Counted from the first letter of the stretch, positions 31,035 through 41,848 are shown. The stretch: 64,000 nt of DNA from Diplonema japonicum (GCA_964019335.1 OZ025706.1:124001-188000), one strand, 5' to 3'. The notes: generated by a model from the sequence alone, not told the origin. Program-made: numbers and translations.

Positions 31035-32696
31035 TTAATGCCTCAGTGTGGGGAAGAGGAGCAGGCCGGTAGCGGTCTTCGCTCCGACCCCTCCACCCAT
31101 CTGGCGGTTCCGCTTAACCATGCCATTGTAGAGGACGTTTTGCGGCGCCATGGTGCCGTAGTTCACCCCCTGGAAGGTAGTGGGGTCGTTCCGTGCGTTG
31201 ACATCCGTAAGCTTGAAGGTGAACTTCCTCAAGAGGTGCATCATGATCACACGGATTTCCATCTGCGCGAAATTCCTCCCGATGCAGTCCCTTGGCGGGT
31301 AGGTGAAGGGCGAGAACCTCTCAGTGTGTGGGTTCACTGCAGATAGCACCCTGTGGTCCCACAGCTCCTTGTCCTGGAACTGCCTGTCAGGGTTGAACAC
31401 AAGAACGTCCTCACCCCACAGGTCGGCGTTTCTATGCCTTGACCATGTTGAGATTTGAACGTTAGTTCCTTTAGGAAGCCACACCTTCTTCCCGTCCTTG
31501 CCCTTCACCCAGTCGTCCTCTTCCAACACCCTGAAGGTCCCGTTGGGAACGGCGGGCCACAGCCTCAGCGTTTCCATGACGCACCTTGTCATGAAGGGCA
31601 GTTCCTTGAAGTCCTCGTACACCAGGTCCCTCCCCTCGCTGTCCACCTTCCTCCATAGCTCGTCGACTTCTTGCTGGAGCCTTGCTTGGAGATCCGGTTG
31701 CTTTGCCAGCTCGTACAGCATCCAGGTCATGGTGTGCCCTGTGGTGTCATGGCCTGCGAAGGAGAAGATCCCTGCATTGCCGGTGGCTGTGTACTTGTCA
31801 GCAGGGCATCCCGAGTGCATCATCTGGCGGGCCAGAGGGCCTGTCGATCTTTGGTGTGCAGGGCACTTGCTGGACATGTTGTCGAGCATGTCCTTGTACA
31901 TGCCCTTGACGGCTAGGTCGGTCCTGCCCTCGAGCTTCCCGCTCATGGCGTCCCTGTACGGTTTGTTGATCTTGTTCATGGTTTCCTCGCTCTCGCCGAA
32001 GAGGGCGAGGCGAAGCTGTGCCATTGCCTCGTGGAGGAGGAACTCGTTCATGTCGACCTGCTGTGTGCCGTTGAGGGACTCGTCGAGGAGCTTCCCGACG
32101 CAGTGCTTGCCGCGTGCCAGGGAGATGGGGAAGATCTCCTTCAAAGACGTGAGGGGCATGAAGGCAGGGGTCAGCTCCTTCCTTTGCAGACGCCAATGAT
32201 CGTTATCCGTGGTGGAAATGACAGACTTTGTGAATGCGGGTGTGAAGTGCCCTTGCTTCTGGAGGTGCTTCGCAACGAGGCGCTGGCAGTCCTCAGGATC
32301 GCTCACAACAACATTGTTCTGTACAACAGGCATCTTGATCTTGCCTGTCTCGTTCTCACGGAAGAAACGAACGACAGGAACCACGATGTTGGCGCTCATG
32401 CCAGCCTTCCCCCCGTGGGCCCGTTGGTACTCCTCCCATTTCATGTGTTCCTTCCCTTCAAACGATGCTCTGGCCATTTCTTTCACGATTTCCTTCCGGT
32501 CCGCTCCTGAGGCTAGAGGGCCTGCGATCTCCATTGAGTAGGCCTCACGTGCACCTTCATCCTCAAGCTTCAGGGTTCCTCTCATGACCTTCTCTACCAG
32601 CTTTTCTTCGTTTTCTACAACCTCTTCCTTCTCCATACTGATTGGTACATCGTGCGCTACGTGGCTTGCGATGGTGTCTAGCCTGCGGGTTGCCAT
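31035..32696 (-). CDS. Cytochrome P450
   Basis: 553 residues. The I-helix motif AGHDTT lies at 314-319, the K-helix ETLR at 375-378, an HRNADLWGEDVLVFNPDR region at 421-438, and the heme ligand Cys471 within FTYPPRDCIG. The usual FxxGxRxCxG signature has Pro instead of the first Gly. I-helix and K-helix context resembles CYP3/4-clan monooxygenases. The first 100 residues are polar and show no membrane anchor, unusual for a eukaryotic microsomal P450, so it may be soluble or imported. Substrate unknown. The ATG at 32696 is preceded by a poly(A) leader of about 40 nt. No intron is needed. Confidence 0.9.
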   Translation of the reverse strand: MATRRLDTIASHVAHDVPISMEKEEVVENEEKLVEKVMRGTLKLEDEGAREAYSMEIAGPLASGADRKEIVKEMARASFEGKEHMKWEEYQRAHGGKAGMSANIVVPVVRFFRENETGKIKMPVVQNNVVVSDPEDCQRLVAKHLQKQGHFTPAFTKSVISTTDNDHWRLQRKELTPAFMPLTSLKEIFPISLARGKHCVGKLLDESLNGTQQVDMNEFLLHEAMAQLRLALFGESEETMNKINKPYRDAMSGKLEGRTDLAVKGMYKDMLDNMSSKCPAHQRSTGPLARQMMHSGCPADKYTATGNAGIFSFAGHDTTGHTMTWMLYELAKQPDLQARLQQEVDELWRKVDSEGRDLVYEDFKELPFMTRCVMETLRLWPAVPNGTFRVLEEDDWVKGKDGKKVWLPKGTNVQISTWSRHRNADLWGEDVLVFNPDRQFQDKELWDHRVLSAVNPHTERFSPFTYPPRDCIGRNFAQMEIRVIMMHLLRKFTFKLTDVNARNDPTTFQGVNYGTMAPQNVLYNGMVKRNRQMGGGVGAKTATGLLLFPTLRH

Positions 32697-32742
<46 letters not shown>

Positions 32743-33433
32743 TATTTTTTTATATGCCTGTCTAGAAAAGGTTTTGTAAAAAAAAAGAAAAAGGGGGGGG
32801 GTAAAATGACAAGGAGAAAAATAAAATAAGATTATAATAAATAAATGAACTTTTGTTGCGTGTTTGCCCGCAGGGGGGGGTAAAGAAAGAAAGAAAAAAA
32901 GGGGGGGGAGGGGAAGCGCACTATTATTGTACGCCTTTCTGGCAGTATGGAAAAGGAATTAGGTCACGGGGCAAACACGAATGACAAACACATCTGGAGG
33001 AAGAAAGAAAGGGATAAAAAAGAGAAGAAGAAAAAAAAGAAAAAGAAGCAAGAAAACTAGAGGGAAATATTCAAATATCCGAGGTGGTGTCAATTTGGCT
33101 CAGACTGTAGTCATGTTCTTGAGTTCAAATACACCTTGGGTTTTCTAAAAAAAGAAAGAAAAAAAAGAGGGAAAACAAATATAAGAAATCGCACGCCTCC
33201 CCCTACCTTATCCTAAGCTGATTTCCAAAAGAAAACAACATACCGAGAAAGGCAGAGGGAATGAAGGGAGGTTTTTTTTTTTTTTTTGGTTTTTTTTTTC
33301 TTTTTTCGTTTTCTTTTTTTTTTTTTTTTTTTTTTTATGACACATGCCCAGCTAAAAAAAAAAAAAAAAAAAAAAAAAGATACTTTTTCCCCGCTAAAAA
33401 CCGGTATTTTCGACCTTGTTCTCAATGTTGTCA

Positions 33434-33467
<34 letters not shown>

Positions 33468-34770
33468 CAGCAACAGTTATACGAGGTGGTACCGGAGTGA
33501 GTGTTAGTTTTCGTTCATTTTTTTCATTTTTTTTTTTCTTGTTTGCTCATTTTTGTTTCTCCTTTTTTTTTTCCCCATGTTTAACAGGATGATGTGTCAT
33601 ACGGTTCTTTTTCTTTCTTGTTTGCGTTTTGAGAAAATAACAATGTAACAAAATACCCTCTTTTTTTTTCCTCTCGTTTCTTTCCGCTTCCTCTCATTTC
33701 TAGTGTTTCTTTTTGTTTTAATTTCTAGAAAGAGGACAGAAGGGAAGAATAAGATAGGAATAGAAGAAGAAAAAAAAAAAAGAGGGGTAAAAAAAACTTT
33801 TTTGGCGCTTTGTTTTTTTTTTTCTTTTTCTTTTAGCTGATTTTACGCGTTGCATAAAATTCGACTAACTGCGCTGCAAAAAAATAAAAAAAAAAAAATA
33901 AAAAAAAAAAAAAAAAAAAGAATAGTCTGGTACTGACAAAATATTGTTAATACAATTAATAAAACATAAAAAAGTTCTTGACACATGTCTCTTGTTCGCA
34001 CGAGTAAAAACAAGAAAAGCTTTCTTGTTTTTTTTTTTCTTTTTTTTTTCCTCCGTTTCTTTTTCATTCTTTCTCGGGCACAAGTTTTGCGTAAGGTTAA
34101 ATAAAAAATATTTCTTTTTTGTAGAGATAAAATTGAAAAAGAGAGAGAGGTAGGATTTTTCGGGGAGGGGGGCACAGAGAAAAGGCGGGCGCGACTGACT
34201 TGCACCGTCCATGGCCCTGCGGGGGAGGTTTTTTTTTTTTTTTTTTTTTTTTGCGATTAAGCTTTCTTTGTAGAATCCTGCTCAGATGCGAGGGGCATAA
34301 GCGGCTTACCAAGACGCAGGTGACCGAGCTCTGCAATGGGGATAGGGGCAAAATACCCAACTTCAACAGTTTCCGTCGCGCAACTCATTGGCATGGGCTG
34401 TTTTGTCATTTTTCTTTTCTTTTTTTTTTTTTTTTTTTTTTTTTTTTCCCACCAGTAAACTGTGATATGTTGATGTAAAGCAAAATTAAATACAAAAAAA
34501 AAAAAAGAAAAAAGTTTACCTCATTAGATAGAAGGTATTTAAAAGAGAGTACACAAAGAATCTTACTGTAGACCTACTATGCATTGTATAAGAGAGGGAA
34601 TTAATGTTCTGTCATCTGTTCCTCTTTTTTTTTTTTTTTCTTTGCACCCCATTGGGTATTGTATAATTAGGAACATGCAAAAAAAGAAGCGGAAAAAAAA
34701 AAAGAGATTAAAAAGAGATTTGGCAGCTTTGTGCAAAAGCACGACTCTTTTAGCAATAAGTTCACTTGGG

Positions 34771-34806
<36 letters not shown>

Positions 34807-35011
34807 CTTTTTGACGCACGATGCGAATGTGGGTCTGCAGGAATACCCTCGGATCCGATTGTTTGCGCCAATAGACCGGAGGGAGGACGTCAAGAAGGGT
34901 TTCCAGGGGGAAAAAAAAAAAGAAAAAAAAAAAAAAAAGATAGGGAACCTGCAGTATGTGACAGGATCGCCTAAAAAAAAAAAAAAAAATGGAAACAAAA
35001 AAAATATATTT
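32697..35011. other. Homopolymer-rich spacer, no gene recognised
   Basis: About 2.3 kb of A, T and G runs with little complex sequence. A patch at 34195-34420 is more complex but broken in all frames. A GTTCGCACGAG...GGCACAAG pair at about 33990-34085 resembles sequence at about 59210-59275, suggesting an old dispersed repeat. Confidence 0.45.
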
Positions 35012-35638
35012 TTAGACCTCCTTCATGACCTTTACATCGTAAGGTTCGGACTTCTCAGAAAGTCGCTCAGACTTGATTTCGCAGTACACATCATCGTCAT
35101 CAGGACAAGAAACAGACTCTTTGTACTGCAGGAGTGCAAGAACACCTTGAAGGACACTGACCACAACGACGAAGCCGAAGGACCAGTAAAGGTCGAATTC
35201 ACTTTTAAGGCTGGTGGAGTAGTAGTGGTTTGCCTTTCGTGTGTAGAGGGTCGCCATCAAGATCCACGTCAGGCATGTGAAGAAGGACCCGCAGGCATGT
35301 GCTATCATCTTCAGCTTGTTGTACTCCTGTTCACCTTTCGCGTCATACACGCTGACAAGAGCCGCCACCGTCATGGGCACCATCGCAAAGCAGGAAAACA
35401 CCGCAAGTGCATAGTAGTGCGACAACCCATACGCGGAAGCCTCACCATATCTACCGTGCTCCAGGAAGCCCTTCAGATCCGTATCGCAGCTGGAGTCTGA
35501 GGTAAAGATCCCCATGTGGCAGTCTGATGCCCAGCTGGACGACCTCTTCAAATACCCGTGCTGGAGGATTGACACAAAGTACACCACCCACGATGCGAAA
35601 GAGAATCCCGCAAGGATCAGCTGCATGTTTGCCACCAT
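35012..35638 (-). CDS. Amastin-like four-pass membrane protein (array copy 1)
   Basis: 208 residues. Four helices of the same family as the 36-kb and 38.8-kb neighbours, which share most of the central 150 residues: first outer loop WASDCHMGIFTSDSSC, second helix YYALAVFSCFAMVPMTVAAL, third helix ending WILMATLYTRK and fourth helix LYWSFGFVVVVSVLQG. It lacks the 14-residue NGFCDWASRRPVAL insertion that the other two have before helix 1. The acidic and basic tail is unique. ATG at 35638. The surface location is inferred from the family. Confidence 0.75.
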   Translation of the reverse strand: MVANMQLILAGFSFASWVVYFVSILQHGYLKRSSSWASDCHMGIFTSDSSCDTDLKGFLEHGRYGEASAYGLSHYYALAVFSCFAMVPMTVAALVSVYDAKGEQEYNKLKMIAHACGSFFTCLTWILMATLYTRKANHYYSTSLKSEFDLYWSFGFVVVVSVLQGVLALLQYKESVSCPDDDDVYCEIKSERLSEKSEPYDVKVMKEV

Positions 35639-36042
35639 TTTGTTGGAAAAGAAATTTGTCGGAAAAAAAAAAATCTGTGATTTTGGATTTAGCACAACAA
35701 AAAAAAAAAAATAAAAATAAAAAAAAGAGGAATAAAAAAAAAGTCTTACTTGTAGACTTACTGGAAGAAAATGAAAAATCAGTGGCAACAAGTCACCGAA
35801 TAAAAAATAAAAATAAAAGAGAGAGAGAGACATCCCCTAGACTTTGCCTGGGTATTATTAGATATATGGTAAGTGGAAAAAAAAAAAAAGTAGAACTAGG
35901 CAAAAAAAAAAAAGAAGATTCGTTCCTTGTTGATTTGCAGTGGATCGCAAACAAGGTATACAAACCTTTACCCGATAAGAGGGTTATCTTTGTGTGGCGT
36001 TGTAATTGAGAGAAAGTGAATAAACCAATCGATTTCAGAGCA

Positions 36043-36717
36043 TCACTCTTCTTGGATATTCGTTGTAGCCTCAGTGGTGCCGTAAGAAACCTTCGCATCA
36101 GTAACTAGAGACTCAGGCTTCTTCACAGGAACCGAAATGACCTTTTCGTCTTCCCGGAACTGGACGAAGGCAAGAACACCTTGAAGGACACTGACCACAA
36201 CGATGAAGCCGAAGGACCAGTAAAGGTCGAATTCACTTTTAAGGCTGGTGTAGCAGTAGTTGCTTGACTTGCGGGTGTAGAGGGTCGCCATCAAGATCCA
36301 CGTCAAGCATGTGAAGAAGGACCCGCAGGCATGTGCTATCATCTTCAGCTTGTTGTACTCCTGTTCACCTTTCGCGTCATACACGCTGACAAGAGCCGCC
36401 ACCGTCATGGGCACCATCGCAAAGCAGGAAAACACCGCAAGTGCATAGTAGTGCGACAACCCATCCTCAGAGCACTCACCATATCTACCGTGCTTCAGGA
36501 AGCCCTTCAGATCCGTCTCGCAGCTGGAGTCTGAGGTAAAGATCCCCATGTGGCAGTCTGATGCCCAGCTGGACGACCTCTTCAAGTACCCGTGCTGGAG
36601 GATTGACACAAAGTACACCACCCACGATGCGAAAGAGAGGCCTGCAAGGGCGACGGGCCTCCTTGATGCCCAGTCGCAGAACCCGTTAAGGATCTGATGC
36701 ATGTTGTTTGCCACCAT
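36043..36717 (-). CDS. Amastin-like four-pass membrane protein (array copy 2)
   Basis: 224 residues. Helices at about 22-41, 90-113, 126-148 and 164-186; outer-loop cysteines C55, C66 and C82 are likely disulfide-bonded. The C-terminal tail (residues 188-224) diverges from its paralogs, suggesting different cytoplasmic partners or sorting. The ATG at 36717 is preceded by a pyrimidine tract and CAACAG, the best trans-splice acceptor candidate in the window. Coding and upstream sequence are nearly identical to copy 3 at 38794-39477. Confidence 0.77.
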   Translation of the reverse strand: MVANNMHQILNGFCDWASRRPVALAGLSFASWVVYFVSILQHGYLKRSSSWASDCHMGIFTSDSSCETDLKGFLKHGRYGECSEDGLSHYYALAVFSCFAMVPMTVAALVSVYDAKGEQEYNKLKMIAHACGSFFTCLTWILMATLYTRKSSNYCYTSLKSEFDLYWSFGFIVVVSVLQGVLAFVQFREDEKVISVPVKKPESLVTDAKVSYGTTEATTNIQEE

Positions 36718-36738
36718 TGTTGAAAGATTGTTGGAAAC

Positions 36739-36790
36739 CTGTTGGAAAAGAATGGGAAGATGGGGAGGAGATGGAAAAAAAGAAAAGAAA
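36739..36790 (-). promoter_or_regulatory. Candidate trans-splice acceptor before amastin-like copy 2
   Basis: On the minus strand a run of about 45 mostly pyrimidine bases ends in CCAACAG (AG at 36740-36739), 21 bases upstream of the ATG. It is repeated before copy 3 (AG at 39500-39499). The arrangement fits spliced-leader addition; a cis-intron acceptor is the alternative. Confidence 0.45.
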
Positions 36791-36939
36791 CAAAAAAGCT
36801 AGGAAGCAGGGAGGGGAAAAAAAAGAAGAAGAAAAGGGAAGAGAGAATCTGGAGTCTTACTGTAGACTTACTGGATGAAAGAGAGAGAAGAAAAAAAAAA
36901 AAAAGCTCATTATATTTTGTAGCTGCGGCTGCGGCCGAC

Positions 36940-36974
<35 letters not shown>

Positions 36975-37052
36975 TAAGCAAACGATGTCATGTCGAAAGT
37001 GCTGGCGCTCATATTGTTAAATAAGAGATACACTCATAAAAATAAAAAAAAA

Positions 37053-37177
37053 GAGTCGGTTGATTGTTGTTTGTGCACAGCCGTGGAAATTAACCTGTAG
37101 AAGGATAAGTACAACAATGTCACCACTACTCTTTTTAGCAATAACAATTCATCAATACATTGTTTTTCTTGTTCAAT

Positions 37178-37211
<34 letters not shown>

Positions 37212-37297
37212 TCGGCTGATTGTTTGTGCAAGCCGTTTTCACGTACAGTAGGGGTAAACGGACAAGCTGCCTCTACTCTTTTTTGCAATAACAATTC
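37053..37297. repeat. Two diverged direct copies of a roughly 95-bp unit
   Basis: Unit 1 (37053-37150) and unit 2 (37209-37297) both start GAGTCGGYTGATTGTT and end in CTACTCTTTTT and a GCAATAACAATTC word, separated by a poly(A) run. Related words occur near 34740. Origin unknown. Confidence 0.6.
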
Positions 37298-37322
37298 TTT
37301 TCAAAAATTTGTTTACTTGTTC

Positions 37323-37352
<30 letters not shown>

Positions 37353-37353
<1 letters not shown>

Positions 37354-38664
37354 CTCAAAGTACAGGACAAGCCCCCCGCTAGAGGGCCGCCCTATGGGAG
37401 GGGGGGGGTCTATCTGTTAATACTCCCCTTCTGGAGCATTGCTTTCATCCCGATTGTGGCTGCGAGCGTCTTGCGGAGTCGTGTGATGCGATCCCGCTTG
37501 TAGGCGGCCTTCAAATCCATCAGCTTGTCGTGCGTGGACTGGGTAGCAAAAATGGGCCTCCTGGAGAAGCCTATAGCTGCCTTTCCTCCTATGGCGATGA
37601 GGGATTTCACCCTTTTCTGCTCATCCGCTGGGAAGGGGCGTCGCTTCTTCCGTGCCCTGCACGCTGCGTTTATCTTTACGATTAGGGCCTTGATTCTGCG
37701 TGCCCTATCTTCCAGCAGGCCTCCTAATGATTTACCGGTCGTCCATTCGAAGTCAATGGCTAGCTCCACCGCCGACACCTCCGAGGCGGTGTCCTTCTCC
37801 ACCCAGCGCAGCTGTGACAACCATTGTAGCAGTGGGTTCAGGTACTGGGACAGGACCCCACCCACTCCCTCGAGCTCGCCTGCTATCGGAACGGGGTATC
37901 TCTTTCCTACTACATTTCGTTCCCACGGTAGCGGCTGTGTGTTGACGTCCTCCTTCTGCATGAGCTCCACGTCCCGCTTCTCAACCACCACGGCCAAGTA
38001 TCGTTGCAGTTTTTCCAGGTATGCAAAGGCATGTCCTCTCGGCAGTATTGCGTGTAGCTCAAGACACAGGGGCCATCCCGTCCTGTCGCGCAGCGGTTCT
38101 AAACCGTCCTGTGCCAGCTCGTCCCGTGCGCAGGCACACTCGTAAAGCTGATGGCGGAGTAAGGTTACCGTGTCCGGGTGTGGTGACTCACACAGGTCAC
38201 ACCTGAACCCTTGTGTGCGTGGTACTTCCGTCGTTGGGACGTGGTCTATGCTGTCCCCGTCTTCCTCGGTGCCATCTCCTTCTGGTGCCAGGGGGACGCT
38301 CCTTTGACTCGTACCTGCATGCGGGCTAAGGTCCTTGGCTGTCTTCCACAGTTGGTTGGTTTTGGGATCCGCTCCCGCCTCCATCCCCTTCACTGTGCTT
38401 CTTTCGTTCGCCAGTGACCTGCTCCGGGCTTTCCTCACCGCGTCCCTAAAGGCGTGCCCGCGCTCGGCCCAGGGTTTGTTCCTACAGTCTAGCAGCTGCG
38501 TCCAGTTCCACCCTATGTAGGGGAGCCACCGACATATCAGGTTGCCTACTGGCCCCATTGGGATGGACCCCGTGCCGCACCCCGCAGCGATCCGTGTGCA
38601 TCTCTGTCGCAGTCTCTCGTCGTCAAGCGCTCTGGACACTACCTTCAGGGAGTGGTATATCACA
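37353..38664 (-). mobile_element. 5'-truncated LINE retrotransposon
   Basis: A non-LTR element on the minus strand inserted between amastin-like copies 2 and 3. It contains the last 417 codons of an open frame (38663-37410) and a short G-rich 3' UTR. The same 3' end occurs at 16122 and about 59573. The 5' end breaks off inside the frame. An A-run followed by ACTCAAA lies at both borders, so target duplication cannot be told from element sequence. Confidence 0.72.
37410..38663 (-). pseudogene. LINE ORF C-terminal region, no start codon
   Basis: 417 open codons without an ATG at the truncated end. The frame has a CDLCESPHPDTVTLLRHQLYEC motif, a C-x2-C...H...C knuckle like those after the reverse transcriptase of many LINEs, then a helical region with a basic KKRRPFPADEQKRVKSL stretch near the end. 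The RT core itself is missing, so the class assignment rests on this tail, on the repeated 3' ends and on 5' truncation. The frame is undamaged, implying a fairly recent insertion. Confidence 0.62.
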
Positions 38665-38793
38665 TAGAAAAAAAAAAAAAACTCAAATTGGCATGCTGTG
38701 AAGGGACATCATTTTTGCTCTGCGTAAGAGCTGCACAGGGAATAAGGCTCCTGGACCGAACCTTGGTGGCAGTACTAGGTAAAAAAAGATTGT

Positions 38794-39477
38794 TTAAATG
38801 ACTTTCACGCACTCTTCCGGCAAAGCCTTCGTGGCCACAGGAGTGCCGTAAGAAACCTTCGCATCAGGAACATCAGCAACAAAAGACTCGGGCACAGTCA
38901 CAGGAATCGAAACAACCTTTTGGACGAAGGCAAGAACACCTTGAAGGACACTGACCACAACGACGAAGCCGAAGGACCAGTAAAGGTCGAATTCACTTTT
39001 AAGGCTGGTGTAGCAGTAGTTGCTTGACTTGCGGGTGTAGAGGGTCGCCATCAGGATCCACGTCAGGCATGTGAAGAAGGACCCGCAGGCATGTGCTATC
39101 ATCTTCAGCTTGTTGTACTCCTGTTCACCTTTCGCGTCATACACGCTGACAAGAGCCGCCACCGTCATGGGCACCATCGCAAAGCAGGAAAACACCGCAA
39201 GTGCATAGTAGTGCGACAACCCATCCTCAGAGCACTCACCATATCTACCGTGCTTCAGGAAGCCCTTCAGATCCGTATCGCAGCTGGAGTCTGAGGTAAA
39301 GATCCCCATGTGGCAGTCTGATGCCCAGCTGGACGACCTCTTCAAATACCCGTGCTGGAGGATTGACACAAAGTACACCACCCACGATGCGAAAGAGAGG
39401 CCTGCAAGGGCGACGGGCCTCCTTGATGCCCAGTCGCAGAACCCGTTAAGGATCTGATGCATGTTGTTTGCCACCAT
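38794..39477 (-). CDS. Amastin-like four-pass membrane protein (array copy 3)
   Basis: 227 residues. The first 185 residues are almost identical to copy 2, including the pre-helix NGFCDWASRR segment and the outer-loop cysteines. The C-terminal tail differs (KVVSIPVTVPESFVADV...) though it keeps a KVSYG core. The upstream 60 bases match copy 2, including the candidate acceptor, so the duplication covers promoter-proximal sequence. A LINE separates the two copies. Confidence 0.77.
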   Translation of the reverse strand: MVANNMHQILNGFCDWASRRPVALAGLSFASWVVYFVSILQHGYLKRSSSWASDCHMGIFTSDSSCDTDLKGFLKHGRYGECSEDGLSHYYALAVFSCFAMVPMTVAALVSVYDAKGEQEYNKLKMIAHACGSFFTCLTWILMATLYTRKSSNYCYTSLKSEFDLYWSFGFVVVVSVLQGVLAFVQKVVSIPVTVPESFVADVPDAKVSYGTPVATKALPEECVKVI

Positions 39478-39831
39478 TGTTGAAAGATTGTTGGAAACCT
39501 GTTGGAAAAGAATGGGAAGATGGGGAGGAGATGGAAAAAAAAGAAAATACCCAAAAAAAGCTAGGAAAAAGGGAATCAAAAAAAACTTTTTTTAATATGT
39601 TTAGCCTCGAAAATAATATTGTTATAATAAAAAAAAAGTTAAAAAAAAGTTAAAAAAAAACAGTTTTGTCGCTTGTTTGTTGTAAGCTCACAACGATCTT
39701 GTTGCACAAATGTGTAAACCTGTTCAAAGACATGGCGAGTCGTCAAAAGGTAGTAGCAGCGCAATAACGCATCCTGGAGTTGGTTCTTTGTTTTTTCCTT
39801 TCTCTTCTTTCTTTGACAACTACAAGTTTAT

Positions 39832-40316
39832 GTTCACGCACTCTTCTGGAGGAGTGCCGTAAGAAACCTTCGCATCAGGAACAAGACTCGGGCACCGAGA
39901 TGGATCACAGCGATGAAGCCGAAGGACCAGCACAGATCGATTTCACCTTTAAGGCTGGTTGCATGTGTAGAGGGTCGCCATCAGGATCCACGTCAGGCGT
40001 CTTCATGTGCTGTCATCTTCAGCTTGTTGTACTCCTGTTCACGAGATCCCACCGTCATGGGCACCATCGCAAAGCAGGAAAACACCGCAAGTGCATAGTA
40101 GTGCGACAACCCATACGCGGAAGCCTCACCATATCTACCGTGCTCCAGGAAGCCCTTCAGATCCGTATCGCAGCTGGAGTCTGAGGTAAAGATCCCCATG
40201 TGGCAGTCTGATGCCCAGCTGGACGACCTCTTCAAGTACCCGTGCTGGAGGATACGATGCGAAGAGCGGCCTGCAAGAGTGACGGGCCTCTTTAACAACA
40301 TCACAGAACTCGTGCA
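39832..40316 (-). pseudogene. Decayed amastin-like gene (array copy 4)
   Basis: Segments of the same family in order (ILQHGYLKRSSSWASDC, DTDLKGFLEHGRYGEASAYG and the second helix) are joined by deletions and frameshifts. The N-terminus and parts of helices 3 and 4 are lost. Where comparable it is closest to copy 1 (both have GEASAYG). It is the most upstream member in the transcription direction. Confidence 0.78.
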
Positions 40317-40555
40317 TTACGTCCATTCTCCTGGTAAGAGTATCATCAGTAGGGGGGGGGGGGGGGGGGGGGGTTCTCTTTATTTTAACTACTACTAAAG
40401 AAGAAGAAAAAAAAAACAGAAGGAAAGCCTTTGGTAAATCAACAACAAAAAAAATATAATGAAATGCGAAAAAAGGGGTATAGAAATACATATAAAAAAA
40501 CTGTACAAAAAACAAAACAAGGAACCCCCCCCCCCCCCCCCCCCCTCCCACCCGG

Positions 40556-41848
40556 TCAAATTTGTGGCCTGCTATCGGACCAGGTTTCAACAAAAGAACG
40601 CCACGGTGTGGGGGGTTCGGACGGAGGCCCTTCCCCCAACCGGGTTTTTGTCTGCGACAATGAGGACGAAAGATTGTTAATACGCGAGGTGGCCTCCTCG
40701 GCCGTGCTCTCAGGGAGGGGTATTCTTTCTTGAATCTGCCTCCTTCTACTTGAATTCATTACCCGCCTATCGACCGACATCACCCTCTCATACTCATTTA
40801 CATAATGCGCCCAGAATTCCTTCTGCACCCATTCGGCATCCTGCTGTCTCTCCGAGAATGAGATATCAGGTGAGAGATTGAGATTGTCATCAACTGGTGA
40901 AGGTGATTTCTGAGGAGCAGTATGGGGTGGAAGGTCGTTCTGTGGTGAGTACCCAGCAGGTCCTCCCCACGAGGACCGTAGTGATGTAGCAAGATACGCG
41001 TTACCCGCTGCCTGGTAAGGATCCGTGTCGTCGATTGGTTTCCGTCCCCCACCGTCTTCCAGCCTTCGCATTTGGTATTCCATCAGCAAAACGTGGTTTT
41101 GAAGCAAACGCTGTTGTTGAGACTGCATTTCCTGAATATCTTTAATATGAGAAATTGTTTCTGCAACAGAAGCCTTGTTGACAACAGGGCCTGGTGTTGA
41201 CATGGGTGGTGTCGTAGATGAAGGTAGATCTTTAACGTGATTCTGATGTGGAGTTGGGGGCGACGGTGATCTCGCAACTCGTATAGGCTGCCATTCCGAT
41301 GTGAAGGCACGCTTGTGAATGGACTGATCTCGAAGGTTTGCGTGTTGTGCGAGATCGTCATCCGCAGACCGTTCGGTGACGGGAATGTTTCTTTGAAAAA
41401 GTTCGAACACGACACGCTGTAGGACCCACAGCAGCTCTTCGATAGATTTGCTTTGATTGGCAGCCGTGCTATTGTCGGTTTGTTGGATCAGCGCGTCTCC
41501 GTGTCCTGATGAGGTTCGGATCAGCATTTGCTTTTGTATCAAATCCCCGAAGCGGACAGATTGCACGTGGATTTCAGCAATATCGCCCATCATGACTACT
41601 TGTTTTACGTATTTTGTGTCCCTTTCTATGAAGACGAGGTACCGCTCAACAACCGCGACCACCCTCGCCACTGCTCCCAGTATAGTGCCGTTGCTTTTGT
41701 CGATTTTTTCCATAACCTTCACGAAGAGTAGTCTTGGGTGGCTAAAATGTTGCAGCCCTGGGGGTGGGTGGATTCTTGGGATTGATAGGTTTTTCCCTCT
41801 GCCTCCCATCATCATCACTGTGCTGCCGCGGCTGGAAGGTGATTGCAT
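40556..41848 (-). CDS. Protein with PH-like N-terminal region, function unknown
   Basis: 430 residues. Residues about 45-165 have alternating strands and a closing helix (VARVVAVVERYLVFIERDTKYVKQ... then EELLWVLQRVVFELFQ), a pattern like the PH-like modules common in euglenozoan hypothetical proteins (inferred). The rest is Ser/Pro/Gln-rich and probably disordered, with a short coiled segment (HIKDIQEMQSQQQRLLQNHV). No signal peptide or membrane helix. ATG at 41848. The stop lies close to a C-run of about 20 at 40526. Likely a cytoplasmic or cytoskeletal scaffold, uncertain. Confidence 0.6.
   Translation of the reverse strand: MQSPSSRGSTVMMMGGRGKNLSIPRIHPPPGLQHFSHPRLLFVKVMEKIDKSNGTILGAVARVVAVVERYLVFIERDTKYVKQVVMMGDIAEIHVQSVRFGDLIQKQMLIRTSSGHGDALIQQTDNSTAANQSKSIEELLWVLQRVVFELFQRNIPVTERSADDDLAQHANLRDQSIHKRAFTSEWQPIRVARSPSPPTPHQNHVKDLPSSTTPPMSTPGPVVNKASVAETISHIKDIQEMQSQQQRLLQNHVLLMEYQMRRLEDGGGRKPIDDTDPYQAAGNAYLATSLRSSWGGPAGYSPQNDLPPHTAPQKSPSPVDDNLNLSPDISFSERQQDAEWVQKEFWAHYVNEYERVMSVDRRVMNSSRRRQIQERIPLPESTAEEATSRINNLSSSLSQTKTRLGEGPPSEPPTPWRSFVETWSDSRPQI

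Noticed and set aside
34200-34478. Plus-strand gene near 34.3 kb
   Set aside because: The frame is mostly poly-Phe from T-runs and the complex part is broken in all frames.
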